A stretch of DNA of 44,848 nt from Pectinatus sp. (lineage in GTDB: Bacteria > Bacillota > Negativicutes > Selenomonadales > Selenomonadaceae), in NCBI GenBank assembly GCA_020025075.1, contig JAHHSR010000009.1, positions 1-44,848 of the forward strand. The letters are read 5' to 3'. Below are positions 24,810 to 34,040 of this stretch, one piece after another (the first letter of the stretch is position 1; each line of letters opens with the position of its first letter). The notes below the pieces were generated by a model. That model had not been told where the DNA came from and did not search any database. It worked only from the letters and a program-made list of their open reading frames with translations. A program made the position numbers and the translations under genes.

Positions 24810-25397
24810 ATGGAAAAAATAAAGTTATTACATTATTTATGGATGTCTTACCATTCCTTCAGCGACTATTATCAACAAAAAAATATTCGAAATTTCAACA
24901 TCACTCCTATTAACAATTATCTTAATGCCCATTATGATAATTGTTATTTTAGTGATGATGATTATTTTGAATACTTCCGGCTCTTCGTTGGGCCTGACCG
25001 CCTAGCCGCTGCACCTTTTGAAAGCGTTTATAAAACCAATATGCGCCTGACAATGCAAGAAGATACATTACGCGTTAGAAAGTGCTATGAAAAAGCTGGC
25101 CTTATGGTCAAGGAAAAAAACACTGTTCCTGATGACCATTTAGGAATAGAACTTGAATTTGCCTGCTATCTCATTGGGCAAATTGGCCGCTTAGAAGAAA
25201 AAAATGAAAATACCACTCTTATAGAGCAAGAATATTTCTCATTCTTTAAGGAACACCTCTTAAGCTGGGTTCCGCAGCACTGCGAAGAAATAATCAATGT
25301 TTCTAGCAGCAAAAGCTGTGTTCAAATAGCAAAAATGCTAAATGTTTTTATTAAAAAAGAAGCTCAGAGAATTTGCCAGGAGGAATTTCATGAATAA
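24810..25397 (+). CDS. TorD/DmsD-family molybdoenzyme chaperone
   Basis: A 195-residue all-helical chaperone of the TorD/DmsD/NarJ group. The motif VPDDHLGIELEFACYL is the family hallmark. Such proteins bind the Tat signal and apo-form of the catalytic subunit until the molybdopterin cofactor is inserted. It immediately precedes, and by 8 nt overlaps, the molybdopterin oxidoreductase gene, its expected client. Placement of the chaperone first in the operon is unusual for dms but known in tor-like clusters. Confidence 0.85.
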   Translation: MEKIKLLHYLWMSYHSFSDYYQQKNIRNFNITPINNYLNAHYDNCYFSDDDYFEYFRLFVGPDRLAAAPFESVYKTNMRLTMQEDTLRVRKCYEKAGLMVKEKNTVPDDHLGIELEFACYLIGQIGRLEEKNENTTLIEQEYFSFFKEHLLSWVPQHCEEIINVSSSKSCVQIAKMLNVFIKKEAQRICQEEFHE

Positions 25398-27585
25398 AAA
25401 AATATCCCGACGCACTTTTTTAAAAGGCGGTATGGCAACAATTGGCCTTGCTGCTTGCAGTTCTTTATTCCCATTTTCTTTCGATAAGCTGACTTTGCTA
25501 GAAGCTTCGGAAGAAAATACGGGAGAAATGACCTTTCTCAATGCCTGTCCTCGTGATTGCTATGATACCTGCTCAATAATTTCAACTGTAAAAGACGGCG
25601 TCCTCAAGGCAATCAATGGCAACCCTGCCAACACCTACACGAATGGTCATGTCTGCGCCAAAGGCTATTCTTATACTAGGCGTGTTTATAGTCCTGACCG
25701 CATAAAATACCCGATGCGTCAAAAAGGACGTGGCTCGGGAAAATGGGAGCGCATAAGCTGGGATGAAGCATACACGCAAATCGCCAAAGAAATTTTGCGC
25801 ATTAAGCATGAATACGGCAGTACCTTGCCAATCTGCTATAATATTGGTACTGGATCAATGGAAATTCTCCACAACGCCCCCAAAGGCTTTTTTGCCAGTA
25901 TCGGCTATCCTACGATAGCTGCTGGCGACCCTTGCTGGCCAGCCGGAATGGACGCGCAGTCATTTGATATGGGAACAATATATTGCAATGACCCCGAAAC
26001 ATTTGTAAATTCAAAATACATTATCTTATGGGGACAAAATGCTGCATGGACTTCTATCCATTCCATGCATTTTATTGATAAGGCGAGAAAGGCTGGCGCA
26101 AAACTCGTCGTCATCGACCCCGTCTTAACCAGTACTGCTTCACGAGCAGATGAATATATTCAAATAAAACCCGCTTCCGATGGCGCCCTAGCTCTAGGAA
26201 TGGCTCGCCACATCCTCGACAAAAAATTATACGATGCTGACTGGTTAGAAAAAAATGCCATTGGAACAGAGGATTTCTTCCAATATCTAACCAATGAAGT
26301 ATCTCTTGAATGGGCTGAAAAAGAATCTGGTGTTCCCAAAAAAGTCATTGCTCGCCTTGCCGAAGAATATGCCACAGCAAAGCCTGCCAACATCTGGATA
26401 GGTTATGGCATTCAGCGCCACACCAACGGCGGTCAAATGGTTCGTTCCATAGATGCCCTGGCTGCATTGACAGGAAATATTGGCAAATCTGGTGGCGGCG
26501 CACAATATGGTCAGCTTCAGACATGGGGCTTTAACTATAACACTACCTTGCAAAAGCCCCCAGCAAATAGCGGTGGCACCAAACCGCGCAATATCGATAT
26601 AAACAATTTTGCTCATGATATTGTCGCCACGCAAGACCCTCCTATAAAAATGATTTGGTTTGCTTCTCGCTCTGCAGTTTCCCAAGATCCTGACCCGGAA
26701 AAGACACGCCAGGCACTAAAAAAAATGGATTTAGTTGTTACTTGCGACCAATTCATGACGCCGACTGTTGCCATGTCTGATATTGTCTTGCCCGTAACCA
26801 CATTTTTCGAAAGTCTCGGCGTAAATGTCTCTTATTGGCAGTATTGGCTCTCTTTAAATGAAAAAGCTATCAAGCCGATGTACGAAACAAAAGATGACTT
26901 ACAGATTGCTATGGACTTATCCAAGAAATTAAATGAATTAGAACCGGGCTCATGTACTTTTCCCGTTATTTCCAACAGGGAAGATTGGCTTGATAAAGAG
27001 TTTAATCCCGATGTTTACAAGCTATTCGGCATAAGCGATTGGCGTGAATTGCGAAAGGGGCCGGTAAAAGCAAAGACGGGGCTCGTCGCTTGGCAAGATG
27101 GGAAATTTGAAACGCCTTCCAAAAAATACGAATTTCATTCTGAACTAGCAAAAAAATATAAACATCCTGCTATTCCTTCTTATTTGCCTTGCGTGCCGCA
27201 ATCCAAAAAATATCCTTTACGCTATTTTTCATCACATTGGCCGATTGGCACCAATGTGCAATTTCAAAATTTAGACTGGATGTCCGCTATTCAAAAAGAG
27301 CCTTTTTTAGAAATTCATCCCCTTACAGCCCAAAAATATGCCCTAAAAGAAGGCGACAAAGTAAAGGCATATAATGACATTGGCTCGATTACCGTTCCCG
27401 TTCATATTACCTCAACCGTTCCCCCAGATATGGCAATCACCTATGCAGCTTGGTACAAGGATAATCCAAACCTTGCCAACAATCTTGTCAAGGTACGCAA
27501 TACCGATATGGGTAGCATGAAGCTGAATTATCCTGGAACCGCTTTTCACGACAATTTTATTGAGATAAAAAAAATAAATAATTGA
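25390..27585 (+). CDS. Molybdopterin oxidoreductase, DmsA-like catalytic subunit
   Basis: A 731-residue member of the DMSO reductase family. A Tat signal (SRRTFLKGG) is followed by LAAC, which also resembles a lipobox. A [4Fe-4S] motif is formed by C53, C57, C61 and C89 (CX3CX3CX27C). Molybdopterin-binding domains follow. At the molybdenum-ligand region GDPCWPAG, Cys182 seems to replace the Ser of E. coli DmsA, so the substrate may be a sulfur or other oxyanion rather than DMSO. The start at 25390 is chosen for GGAGG and the Tat motif. Partner genes encode the iron-sulfur and membrane subunits. Confidence 0.87.
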   Translation: MNKKISRRTFLKGGMATIGLAACSSLFPFSFDKLTLLEASEENTGEMTFLNACPRDCYDTCSIISTVKDGVLKAINGNPANTYTNGHVCAKGYSYTRRVYSPDRIKYPMRQKGRGSGKWERISWDEAYTQIAKEILRIKHEYGSTLPICYNIGTGSMEILHNAPKGFFASIGYPTIAAGDPCWPAGMDAQSFDMGTIYCNDPETFVNSKYIILWGQNAAWTSIHSMHFIDKARKAGAKLVVIDPVLTSTASRADEYIQIKPASDGALALGMARHILDKKLYDADWLEKNAIGTEDFFQYLTNEVSLEWAEKESGVPKKVIARLAEEYATAKPANIWIGYGIQRHTNGGQMVRSIDALAALTGNIGKSGGGAQYGQLQTWGFNYNTTLQKPPANSGGTKPRNIDINNFAHDIVATQDPPIKMIWFASRSAVSQDPDPEKTRQALKKMDLVVTCDQFMTPTVAMSDIVLPVTTFFESLGVNVSYWQYWLSLNEKAIKPMYETKDDLQIAMDLSKKLNELEPGSCTFPVISNREDWLDKEFNPDVYKLFGISDWRELRKGPVKAKTGLVAWQDGKFETPSKKYEFHSELAKKYKHPAIPSYLPCVPQSKKYPLRYFSSHWPIGTNVQFQNLDWMSAIQKEPFLEIHPLTAQKYALKEGDKVKAYNDIGSITVPVHITSTVPPDMAITYAAWYKDNPNLANNLVKVRNTDMGSMKLNYPGTAFHDNFIEIKKINN

Positions 27586-27601
27586 TAGGAAGTTATCCAT
27601 T

Positions 27602-28165
27602 ATGAATAAAAAAATAGCCTTTTTAGTTAATAGTGAAAAATGTTTAGGCTGTCATACATGTGAGGTTGCCTGCAAAAACAATTACCAATATGAGCCATAT
27701 ATGCGCTGGAGAAAGGTGCATGACATCCCCGACAATGCTTTCAGCAAACCTTTGCGAGCCTATGCATCCCTTGCCTGCAACCACTGCGAGGACCCTGCCT
27801 GCCTGAAAGCTTGTCCTGTAGGAGCTTATAAAAAGCTCGCCAACGGTATCGTCTTTCACGATGATAATTTATGTATTGGCTGCAAAATGTGCGTCATGGC
27901 TTGCCCCTATCAAGTGCCTGAATACAGCGTAAAATTAAAGATTGTGCAAAAATGTAACCTTTGCCACCAACGCATCGACAAAAATGAGCTTCCATTTTGC
28001 GTACAAGCTTGTCCTGTCGGTGCCATTTCAATCATCGACCGCGATAGCGGTATCGACCGTTATGCTTCAAAAAATATACCAGGTTTTGTCCACACCGGTA
28101 CACATCCTTCCACGCGCTTTATCCTTCCTAACATTGGGCAGCAAGTAAAAAGGAGTGATTATTAA
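27602..28165 (+). CDS. Four-cluster ferredoxin subunit, DmsB-like
   Basis: A 187-residue electron-transfer subunit with four cysteine groups: CLGCHTCEVACKN, CNHCEDPACLKACP, CIGCKMCVMACP and CNLCH with CVQACP. It carries electrons from the membrane anchor to the catalytic subunit. It lies 16 nt after the catalytic gene and overlaps the anchor gene by 1 nt (TAATG). The SD region GATAGGAAG is 10-13 nt before ATG. Confidence 0.92.
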   Translation: MNKKIAFLVNSEKCLGCHTCEVACKNNYQYEPYMRWRKVHDIPDNAFSKPLRAYASLACNHCEDPACLKACPVGAYKKLANGIVFHDDNLCIGCKMCVMACPYQVPEYSVKLKIVQKCNLCHQRIDKNELPFCVQACPVGAISIIDRDSGIDRYASKNIPGFVHTGTHPSTRFILPNIGQQVKRSDY

Positions 28166-28986
28166 TGGAATGGCCGTTAATTTTTTATACTGTTTTATCC
28201 CAAATGGCTGCTGGCTCTTTTATCGCTTTTTTCTTTTTAGACAAATTTTATCCTTCAACAATCGCTAACAAAAAGCTCTTTTTGTCCATAGCAATTCTCG
28301 TTCTCACTGGCATCAGTATGCTGGCTGCCACTACCCACCTCGGAAAGCCATTTTTTGCTTATCGTGCCATATATCACTTTAAGACATCTTGGCTCAGCAG
28401 GGAAATAATCATCTTTACCATCTTCATGGGAATTAATTTCATATACAGCCTTTCTCTTTATAAAAAAATCTCTTTTGTTGAAAAACTGTCTTTGCCCATC
28501 GGAGCTTGCATCGCTTTTATTGCTGTCATTATTACCAGCATGATTTACGTCCTTCCTTCCCACCCGGCATGGAATAATTTATCCACGCCTTTGGCATTTA
28601 TAATGACAGAGCTCATCTTGGGAGCTTTCTATCTTAGCATTTTAATGACTGCCTGTGGGCTAAAAGTTCCTTCTAACGTTTTTAACTTCATCTTTATTGC
28701 CATATTCTGCAATCTTTTCTTTTTCCTTATTCATCTTAGCCTGTTAGCTGATGGACGCCCTTCAATGGTTGATACCTATAATTTGATAATCGCATCGCCC
28801 CTTTTATACTTACGCCTCGTCAGCGAAGTAATTATTCCTTTGCTCTTTTATTTTTGGCATCTATCTAAGCACCGTCCACTCATCTCGGCAAAAGCCATCT
28901 ATTTGCTTTTTATTTTAGTATTAAGTGGCGAATTTTTGGGCAGAATGATTTTTTATTCTACTTCTGTTCCTATTATCCTATTTTGA
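28165..28986 (+). CDS. DmsC-like membrane anchor subunit
   Basis: A 273-residue integral membrane protein with about eight TM segments. The segment HLGKPFFAYRAIYHFKTSWL, followed by SREI, is characteristic of DmsC anchors that oxidise menaquinol. It has an AAAAGGAG SD in the end of the dmsB-like gene. A strong terminator follows. The operon order is chaperone, catalytic subunit, ferredoxin, anchor, consistent with a menaquinol-linked anaerobic reductase on the outer face of the membrane. Confidence 0.88.
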   Translation: MEWPLIFYTVLSQMAAGSFIAFFFLDKFYPSTIANKKLFLSIAILVLTGISMLAATTHLGKPFFAYRAIYHFKTSWLSREIIIFTIFMGINFIYSLSLYKKISFVEKLSLPIGACIAFIAVIITSMIYVLPSHPAWNNLSTPLAFIMTELILGAFYLSILMTACGLKVPSNVFNFIFIAIFCNLFFFLIHLSLLADGRPSMVDTYNLIIASPLLYLRLVSEVIIPLLFYFWHLSKHRPLISAKAIYLLFILVLSGEFLGRMIFYSTSVPIILF

Positions 28987-28995
28987 ACCTAATCT

Positions 28996-29040
28996 AATGC
29001 AAGAAGTCCCCCGCCTTTTAGGCAGGGGACTTCTTGCATT
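28996..29040. terminator. Bidirectional terminator
   Basis: Perfect 16-bp arms AATGCAAGAAGTCCCC/GGGGACTTCTTGCATT enclose an inner GCC-TTTT-GGC type helix. It separates convergent transcription units and has T runs on the plus strand. Confidence 0.88.
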
Positions 29041-29041
29041 T

Positions 29042-30412
29042 TTATGGATGTTTTTCTATAAAAAGCTCAACCTCTAACTGACTTTCTTGTTCAAGCCATT
29101 TTTTTAAACGATTCTGCTCATTTTTTGCAAGAGGAGCATTTATATAGGCTATTACTATAAATTCCTTAGGAAGAAGCGCATCGGTTTGATTTTTAGAAAA
29201 ACATATACTCCCTTTAAACAACTGAACCTGCGGAAAAAATAAATCTTTTTCAGCATTTAATTTTTTTATAAGCATATCCTTTTTCAATATATTTTGATAA
29301 ACCATATATGCTATTTTATTCGTCTGCTCATTCTGTTCTGATAAACTTCCATTATTAGCTATACCTATCTTTTTAATTTTACTTTCTATCAGATTATTTA
29401 TTTGTTCTTTATTTGGAGCATCAAAAGAACTATTTTGTATTATTTTTAATTTTAGATTCTTAAGATTATCATATTTTTTCAGTTTATCATTAAGAAGACC
29501 TACCTGTTCTTTTGTGAATTGTTTACCAATAACTATTATTTCAAGTTCATCATTTTGAGGCAATATTTTATAAGAAAGTACTTGAGTATCAATAGAATTT
29601 ATATTTTTAGCTAAAAAAACTTCTGCTTGATGATTGATTTTATTAATCTTTATACTCTGCCATGCTAAATATATGCTAGGAAGCGATATTAATATCCCAA
29701 TAATATATAATAAAAGCTTCTGCCGTTTAAAAATTTTTTCCGAAACATATTTTTTAGCGGGAATATGAAGCATCTTTAAAATAATAAAGCTGGAAAGACA
29801 AATAAAAAAGCTATTTATAAAAAAAAGATATAAAGCTCCCATAAAAATTTTGAGAGAATAAGCAGCAATTCCGTATCCGGCAGTGCATAATGGCGGCATT
29901 AAAGCTGTGGCTATAGCAACGCCAGGAATAACATTGCTCATTTTTTTGCGTGTAATTCCAATAATTCCGGCAAAACCACCAAATATGGCAATAAGTACAT
30001 CCCATATAGTCGGCTCGGTACGCGACATCAATTCAGAAGATACTGCAGTAATAGGAGATAGCTTAAAATATATGGCCGAAGCTATAATGCAAAAAAAAAT
30101 TTGAAATAGCAATTTAAAAATTGATTTTCTAACATATTCCAAATCATATGTAGCCATCCCATATCCAATAGCTACAATAACTCCCATTAATGGGGAAATT
30201 AACATCGCTCCAATAACAACAGCCGTACTATTTACATTTAATCCAATCGAAGCAATAAAAATAGCCAAAACAAGAATAGATAAATTAGAACCTTTCAGCG
30301 CAGCATTATCATCTATTCTCTGAACGATTTCCTTCATTGGTGCACAATCCGAATGAATATTAAAAAAATTATAAAAAAATTGTTTCATAAAACCATAGAC
30401 ATCCATGCCCAA
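29042..30412 (-). CDS. DUF389 (TIGR00341-like) membrane protein
   Basis: A 456-residue membrane protein with an N-terminal DUF389 domain of about six to seven TM helices (SIGLNVNSTAVVIGAMLISP and ATALMPPLCTAGYGIA are the family hallmarks) and a soluble C-terminal part (about 255-456). The function of DUF389 is not established. Base composition looks clearly more AT-rich than the neighbours, with many A and T runs, suggesting a different history. The start is TTG 30412, supported by a hairpin-spaced SD; ATG 30406 and 30388 are alternatives without their own SD. It lies 63 nt after the LysR gene on the same strand. Confidence 0.82.
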   Translation of the reverse strand: MGMDVYGFMKQFFYNFFNIHSDCAPMKEIVQRIDDNAALKGSNLSILVLAIFIASIGLNVNSTAVVIGAMLISPLMGVIVAIGYGMATYDLEYVRKSIFKLLFQIFFCIIASAIYFKLSPITAVSSELMSRTEPTIWDVLIAIFGGFAGIIGITRKKMSNVIPGVAIATALMPPLCTAGYGIAAYSLKIFMGALYLFFINSFFICLSSFIILKMLHIPAKKYVSEKIFKRQKLLLYIIGILISLPSIYLAWQSIKINKINHQAEVFLAKNINSIDTQVLSYKILPQNDELEIIVIGKQFTKEQVGLLNDKLKKYDNLKNLKLKIIQNSSFDAPNKEQINNLIESKIKKIGIANNGSLSEQNEQTNKIAYMVYQNILKKDMLIKKLNAEKDLFFPQVQLFKGSICFSKNQTDALLPKEFIVIAYINAPLAKNEQNRLKKWLEQESQLEVELFIEKHP

Positions 30413-30450
30413 TTTATTAAGGCATAGTAATGCCTCATCACCCCACTTTC
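30413..30450 (-). promoter_or_regulatory. SD - stem-loop - start (DUF389 gene)
   Basis: GAAAGTGGGG (30450-30441), then TGA. An 8-bp hairpin TGAGGCAT-TACT-ATGCCTTA (30437-30418) follows, then ATAAA and TTG 30412. Looped out, the GGGG core is 8 nt from the start. It lies in the gap after the LysR stop. Confidence 0.65.
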
Positions 30451-30475
30451 AAACAAACCAGCATCATCCTGCACC

Positions 30476-31366
30476 TTAAAGATAGCTATCATTTAACAGA
30501 TTAAGGTTGAAATTATAATTTTTTACAAAATCAATAAATAAACTAACAATTGATAAATCCTGTGTCATATCATTATAAATCATATATGTCTTGCGCGTGA
30601 TAACCTGCCCATCTTGGTCGATAAGTGGCAATTTGTAGAGATTGTCGCACCCGCGCAAGATATGCTCGGGCAAAGGAGAATAACCCAGTCCATGCCACAC
30701 CATGCGCTTGCAATTTTCAATATTCGACACCTGCATGCTCACGCGCGGCGGATGCCTGAAATTCTCGCGCCACCAGCGTTCAAGCTGAGCACGCAAAAGG
30801 TAATCGCTGGCATATTCAATGCGGGGCATATTCGGCAAATCTTCCAAATCAAAAGGCTCTTTATAGGCTATGTAGATAGGCTCTTCATAGAGCTTATACC
30901 TGTTCTTACAGCCCCCATAATCAATGCTTGCAAAACCGACCTGAATTTTCTGGTTATAGATGAGGCTGAAGATATTTTTGCTCCAGTCCGTGATTAGGCG
31001 AAATTTGATGGCTGGATACACCTTGCTAAACGCCTCAAACAAAGAAGGCAGCGTATACATTGTAAGATAATTGGAAGCACCTATTTCTAGCGTCCCCGTG
31101 TTTTCATTGTAAAGCTCGTGCACCTCATTTTTTATGTGATGCAGCTGCGTAATCATCTTATCCGCACATTCGACAAGGTATTCCCCTTCAGGCGTGAATT
31201 TAATCCCCTTCGTACTGCGGTGGACAATGCGCACCTCAAATTCCCGTTCTATATGCTGCAGGCGCGATGTGAGTGCTGGCTGTGACATATAAAGGACCTG
31301 TGCTGCTTTCGTAATGTTCTTTTCATTGTGCAATACTTTAATGATATGCCAATCACGATCTTCCAT
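30476..31366 (-). CDS. LysR-family transcriptional regulator
   Basis: A 296-residue LysR protein. The winged helix-turn-helix is at 1-60 (NITKAAQVLYMSQPALTSRL) and the effector-binding domain at about 88-290 (GTLEIGASNYLTMYTLPSLF). It is placed directly downstream of the citDEF terminator on the same strand, so it may regulate those genes or the DUF389 gene following it; neither is proven. The SD is AGGTG, about 11 nt before ATG. A palindrome-like TGGCG/CGCCA lies about 45 nt upstream of the start. Confidence 0.88.
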   Translation of the reverse strand: MEDRDWHIIKVLHNEKNITKAAQVLYMSQPALTSRLQHIEREFEVRIVHRSTKGIKFTPEGEYLVECADKMITQLHHIKNEVHELYNENTGTLEIGASNYLTMYTLPSLFEAFSKVYPAIKFRLITDWSKNIFSLIYNQKIQVGFASIDYGGCKNRYKLYEEPIYIAYKEPFDLEDLPNMPRIEYASDYLLRAQLERWWRENFRHPPRVSMQVSNIENCKRMVWHGLGYSPLPEHILRGCDNLYKLPLIDQDGQVITRKTYMIYNDMTQDLSIVSLFIDFVKNYNFNLNLLNDSYL

Positions 31367-31531
31367 AACGAATCAATCACCTGCCTCACTTTTTAGTTTG
31401 GCGCCTAGACGCCATAAAAATACACCTATGATTATTCGTCAAGTGACAATAATAATCCTCTCTTTTTCTAACAATTATAGATTTTTTTTATAATTTTTAA
31501 TAAAATTTTGCGATATTTAAGCACAAAAAAA

Positions 31532-31553
31532 GCTCCCGCCCTGCGGCAGGAGC
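31532..31553 (-). terminator. Terminator of citDEF
   Basis: GCTCCTGCC-GCAGG-GCGGGAGC-type stem (one wobble) followed by T7 on the minus strand, 22 nt after citF stop. Confidence 0.88.
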
Positions 31554-31575
31554 ACAAAGTTAACTGCTTTTTATA

Positions 31576-33135
31576 TTAGTCATCAAGCGGCTTGCGAATG
31601 ACATCAATAATGCTGCCATCACGATATTCAATGACAGCGACGATATCCTTGTCATCTTGGCTCATCTTGACTTCTTCTGGCTTGCCAACCATGTCATAGG
31701 CCATCTGCTGCAATTCCTGAATGGTCATCAAAGGCAAGTTACTGCCTTCGAGTTTTTCCAGCAAGTCCTTGCGCAACGGATTTACGGCAATACCGCGGTC
31801 CGTTATGATTACATCGACTGTTTCGCCCGGCGTAATGACGTTTTGGACATGGTTGCGAATCATCGGCAGTCTGCCACGGATAAGCGGCACGACAACAATC
31901 GTCATTGCAGCACCGGCAGCCGTATCGCTATGACCGCCCGAAGCGCCGATGCACATACCGTTGGAATCAGTGATTACGTTGACGTTAAAGTCAAGGTCAA
32001 CTTCCGTTGCACTCAAGATGACGGTGTCGAGATAGTTGACAATAGGACCGTTATTCCACGGATTAGCATAGAAAGAAGCGCTGATTTCGAGATGGTTAGG
32101 ATTTTCGGTAAATGATTTAACAGCCGTCGTATCGAAGGTCTGCGTATCATAAGCAGCCTTGAACAGGCCGTCTTTTACCATATCAGAGAAGATGCCGGTA
32201 ATACCGCCAACGCCAAAGCTGCCCGTAATGCCTTTAGCCTGCATCTTTTCACGAATGAACATAGCAACAGCCAAGGAAGCGCCGCCGCTGCCCATCTGCA
32301 TCGAAAAGTCCTGCTTGAGGCAGCCTGTCTGTTCCATGATTTCAGCCGCATATTTAGCCATCAAAAGCTGTGTCGGGCTCTTTGTGATGCGAATAGCACC
32401 AGAAGCAATACCAGCCGGGTCGCCGATTGCTTCTACGGGAACGATATAGTCGACATCAGTCTGCGGTATGCTGTAAGGATAAATAGGTTCTTCAGAAAGG
32501 TTATCCGTGACGAGAACAACCTGGTCTGCATAAGCAGAGTCAATCATTGCATAACCCATTGAACCAAAAGCGGATTTGCCGATACGGCCCGTAGCATTGC
32601 CGCGGCGATCGCATGTTGGAGCAGCCATGAAAGCAACATCAATATGCAATTCGCCAGCTTCAATAGCTCTAGCACGACCACCATGCGAACGGATAATGGT
32701 CGGCTTCTTAACTGCTTGCGGATTCTTGACAAGGAACTTGCCCAGCTCTCCTCTAAGTCCGCTCGTTTCCAGTGCCGTAACCGTACCATCTTTAATGTAG
32801 TCGATGAGGAAATCATGGCAGCTGCTGATGGAGCTAGAAGCAATCGTTATATCCTTAATACCTTTAGCGGCAAGGCGTTCAACAACCATTTTCATGACAT
32901 AATCGCCATTGCGGAGATGATGATGGAAGGAAATTGTCTGACCATCATGTAGGCCCGTCTTTTCGATAGCTTCATCAATGGAGGCCAAAACCTTATTATC
33001 GCGCGGTTTAGCTACTTTGATTTTCTTTGCTGCACCAGGATGTTCTGGCATATATTTGAAAGGACCTTCATACAATCTGAATTCTTTATATCCGGGAATA
33101 TGTTCCGGTATTTCACGGCCTAATGAATTTTTCAT
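31576..33135 (-). CDS. citF: Citrate lyase alpha subunit (citrate:acetyl-ACP/CoA transferase)
   Basis: A 519-residue CitF of the class-I CoA-transferase-like fold, exchanging the acetyl group of the carrier for citrate. Conserved segments are ISFHHHLRNGDYVMK, the GLRGELGKF region, SMQMGSGGASLAVAM and DSNGMCIGASGGHSDTAAGA. Length is normal. It overlaps citE by 4 nt and has GAGGG about 8 nt before ATG. The accessory genes citC, citX and citG are not in the window. A change in CitD raises doubt whether the complex uses the normal prosthetic group. Confidence 0.93.
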   Translation of the reverse strand: MKNSLGREIPEHIPGYKEFRLYEGPFKYMPEHPGAAKKIKVAKPRDNKVLASIDEAIEKTGLHDGQTISFHHHLRNGDYVMKMVVERLAAKGIKDITIASSSISSCHDFLIDYIKDGTVTALETSGLRGELGKFLVKNPQAVKKPTIIRSHGGRARAIEAGELHIDVAFMAAPTCDRRGNATGRIGKSAFGSMGYAMIDSAYADQVVLVTDNLSEEPIYPYSIPQTDVDYIVPVEAIGDPAGIASGAIRITKSPTQLLMAKYAAEIMEQTGCLKQDFSMQMGSGGASLAVAMFIREKMQAKGITGSFGVGGITGIFSDMVKDGLFKAAYDTQTFDTTAVKSFTENPNHLEISASFYANPWNNGPIVNYLDTVILSATEVDLDFNVNVITDSNGMCIGASGGHSDTAAGAAMTIVVVPLIRGRLPMIRNHVQNVITPGETVDVIITDRGIAVNPLRKDLLEKLEGSNLPLMTIQELQQMAYDMVGKPEEVKMSQDDKDIVAVIEYRDGSIIDVIRKPLDD

Positions 33136-34040
33136 GCCTGTGCCCTCTTTTCTTCAACATTTACACCGGAAGCTTTTGCCAAATCAATAACACGCTGTGC
33201 ACGAGCAACGATTGGTTTGTCAATCATCTTGCCGTCAACATTAAGCACGCCTTTATGATTCTTTAAGGAGTCTTCAAAAGCGTCGAGAATCTTCAAGGAT
33301 TTTGCAATCTGCTTGTCATCAGGCGTGTAAATGCGATGCACTTCCGTAATCTGCTTAGGATGGATGACAGACTTGCCGTCAAAGCCCATATCGCGACTTC
33401 TTGTAACTTCCGCTGCAAAGCCTTCCATATCCTTAACATCAGAAAATACAGTATCCATGCACTGAATGCCTGCGTCACGAGCAGCCATTAAGATTGCTTC
33501 ACGAGCGTAATAAAGTTCGATGCCAGTCTTGGTGCGCTGCGTCTTTAAGTCCGTGATGAAATCTTCTGCACCGAGTGCAATGGCAACCATGCGCGGATGC
33601 TTGCAAATTTCACGAACATTATAAAGGCCCTTAACGCTTTCAATAGCGCCAATGACATTAATCGTGCCGGCTTCCCAGCCGTTTTCTTTTTCGACTTTTT
33701 CAATTTCCTTGGCAACGAGCTCAACTTCCGAAACGTCTTCGACTTTCGGCAGGCGAATCATGCAGGGTTTAGCCGGCAAAATGACTTTGAGGTCATCAAT
33801 GCCAAACGGCGTCTGCGTCGGATGGTTGATGCGAACAACCGTTTCCGAATGGAATTTCATAGCCTTGAGAGCATTTGCTACGAGATGGCGAGCCGTATCC
33901 TTTTCCGTGATGGAAATGGCATCTTCAATATCAAACATCAAGCTGTCAGCGCCATAGGTATCTGCAGAATTAATCATTTTTGGGCTATTTCCCGGAACGA
34001 ACATCATTGTCCGGCGCAATCTTTTTCTCGGATTGTTCAT
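33132..34040 (-). CDS. citE: Citrate lyase beta subunit (CitE, citryl-ACP/CoA lyase)
   Basis: A 302-residue TIM-barrel lyase of the HpcH/HpaI-CitE family splitting the citryl thioester into oxaloacetate and an acetyl thioester. Visible are RRTMMFVPGNSPKMI, the acidic metal-site stretch MFDIEDAISITEKD and ALGAEDFITDLKTQRTKTG. It overlaps citF and citD by 4 nt each, with GGGGA as SD. CitE relatives can act on free CoA thioesters, relevant given the unusual CitD. Confidence 0.93.
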   Translation of the reverse strand: MNNPRKRLRRTMMFVPGNSPKMINSADTYGADSLMFDIEDAISITEKDTARHLVANALKAMKFHSETVVRINHPTQTPFGIDDLKVILPAKPCMIRLPKVEDVSEVELVAKEIEKVEKENGWEAGTINVIGAIESVKGLYNVREICKHPRMVAIALGAEDFITDLKTQRTKTGIELYYAREAILMAARDAGIQCMDTVFSDVKDMEGFAAEVTRSRDMGFDGKSVIHPKQITEVHRIYTPDDKQIAKSLKILDAFEDSLKNHKGVLNVDGKMIDKPIVARAQRVIDLAKASGVNVEEKRAQA

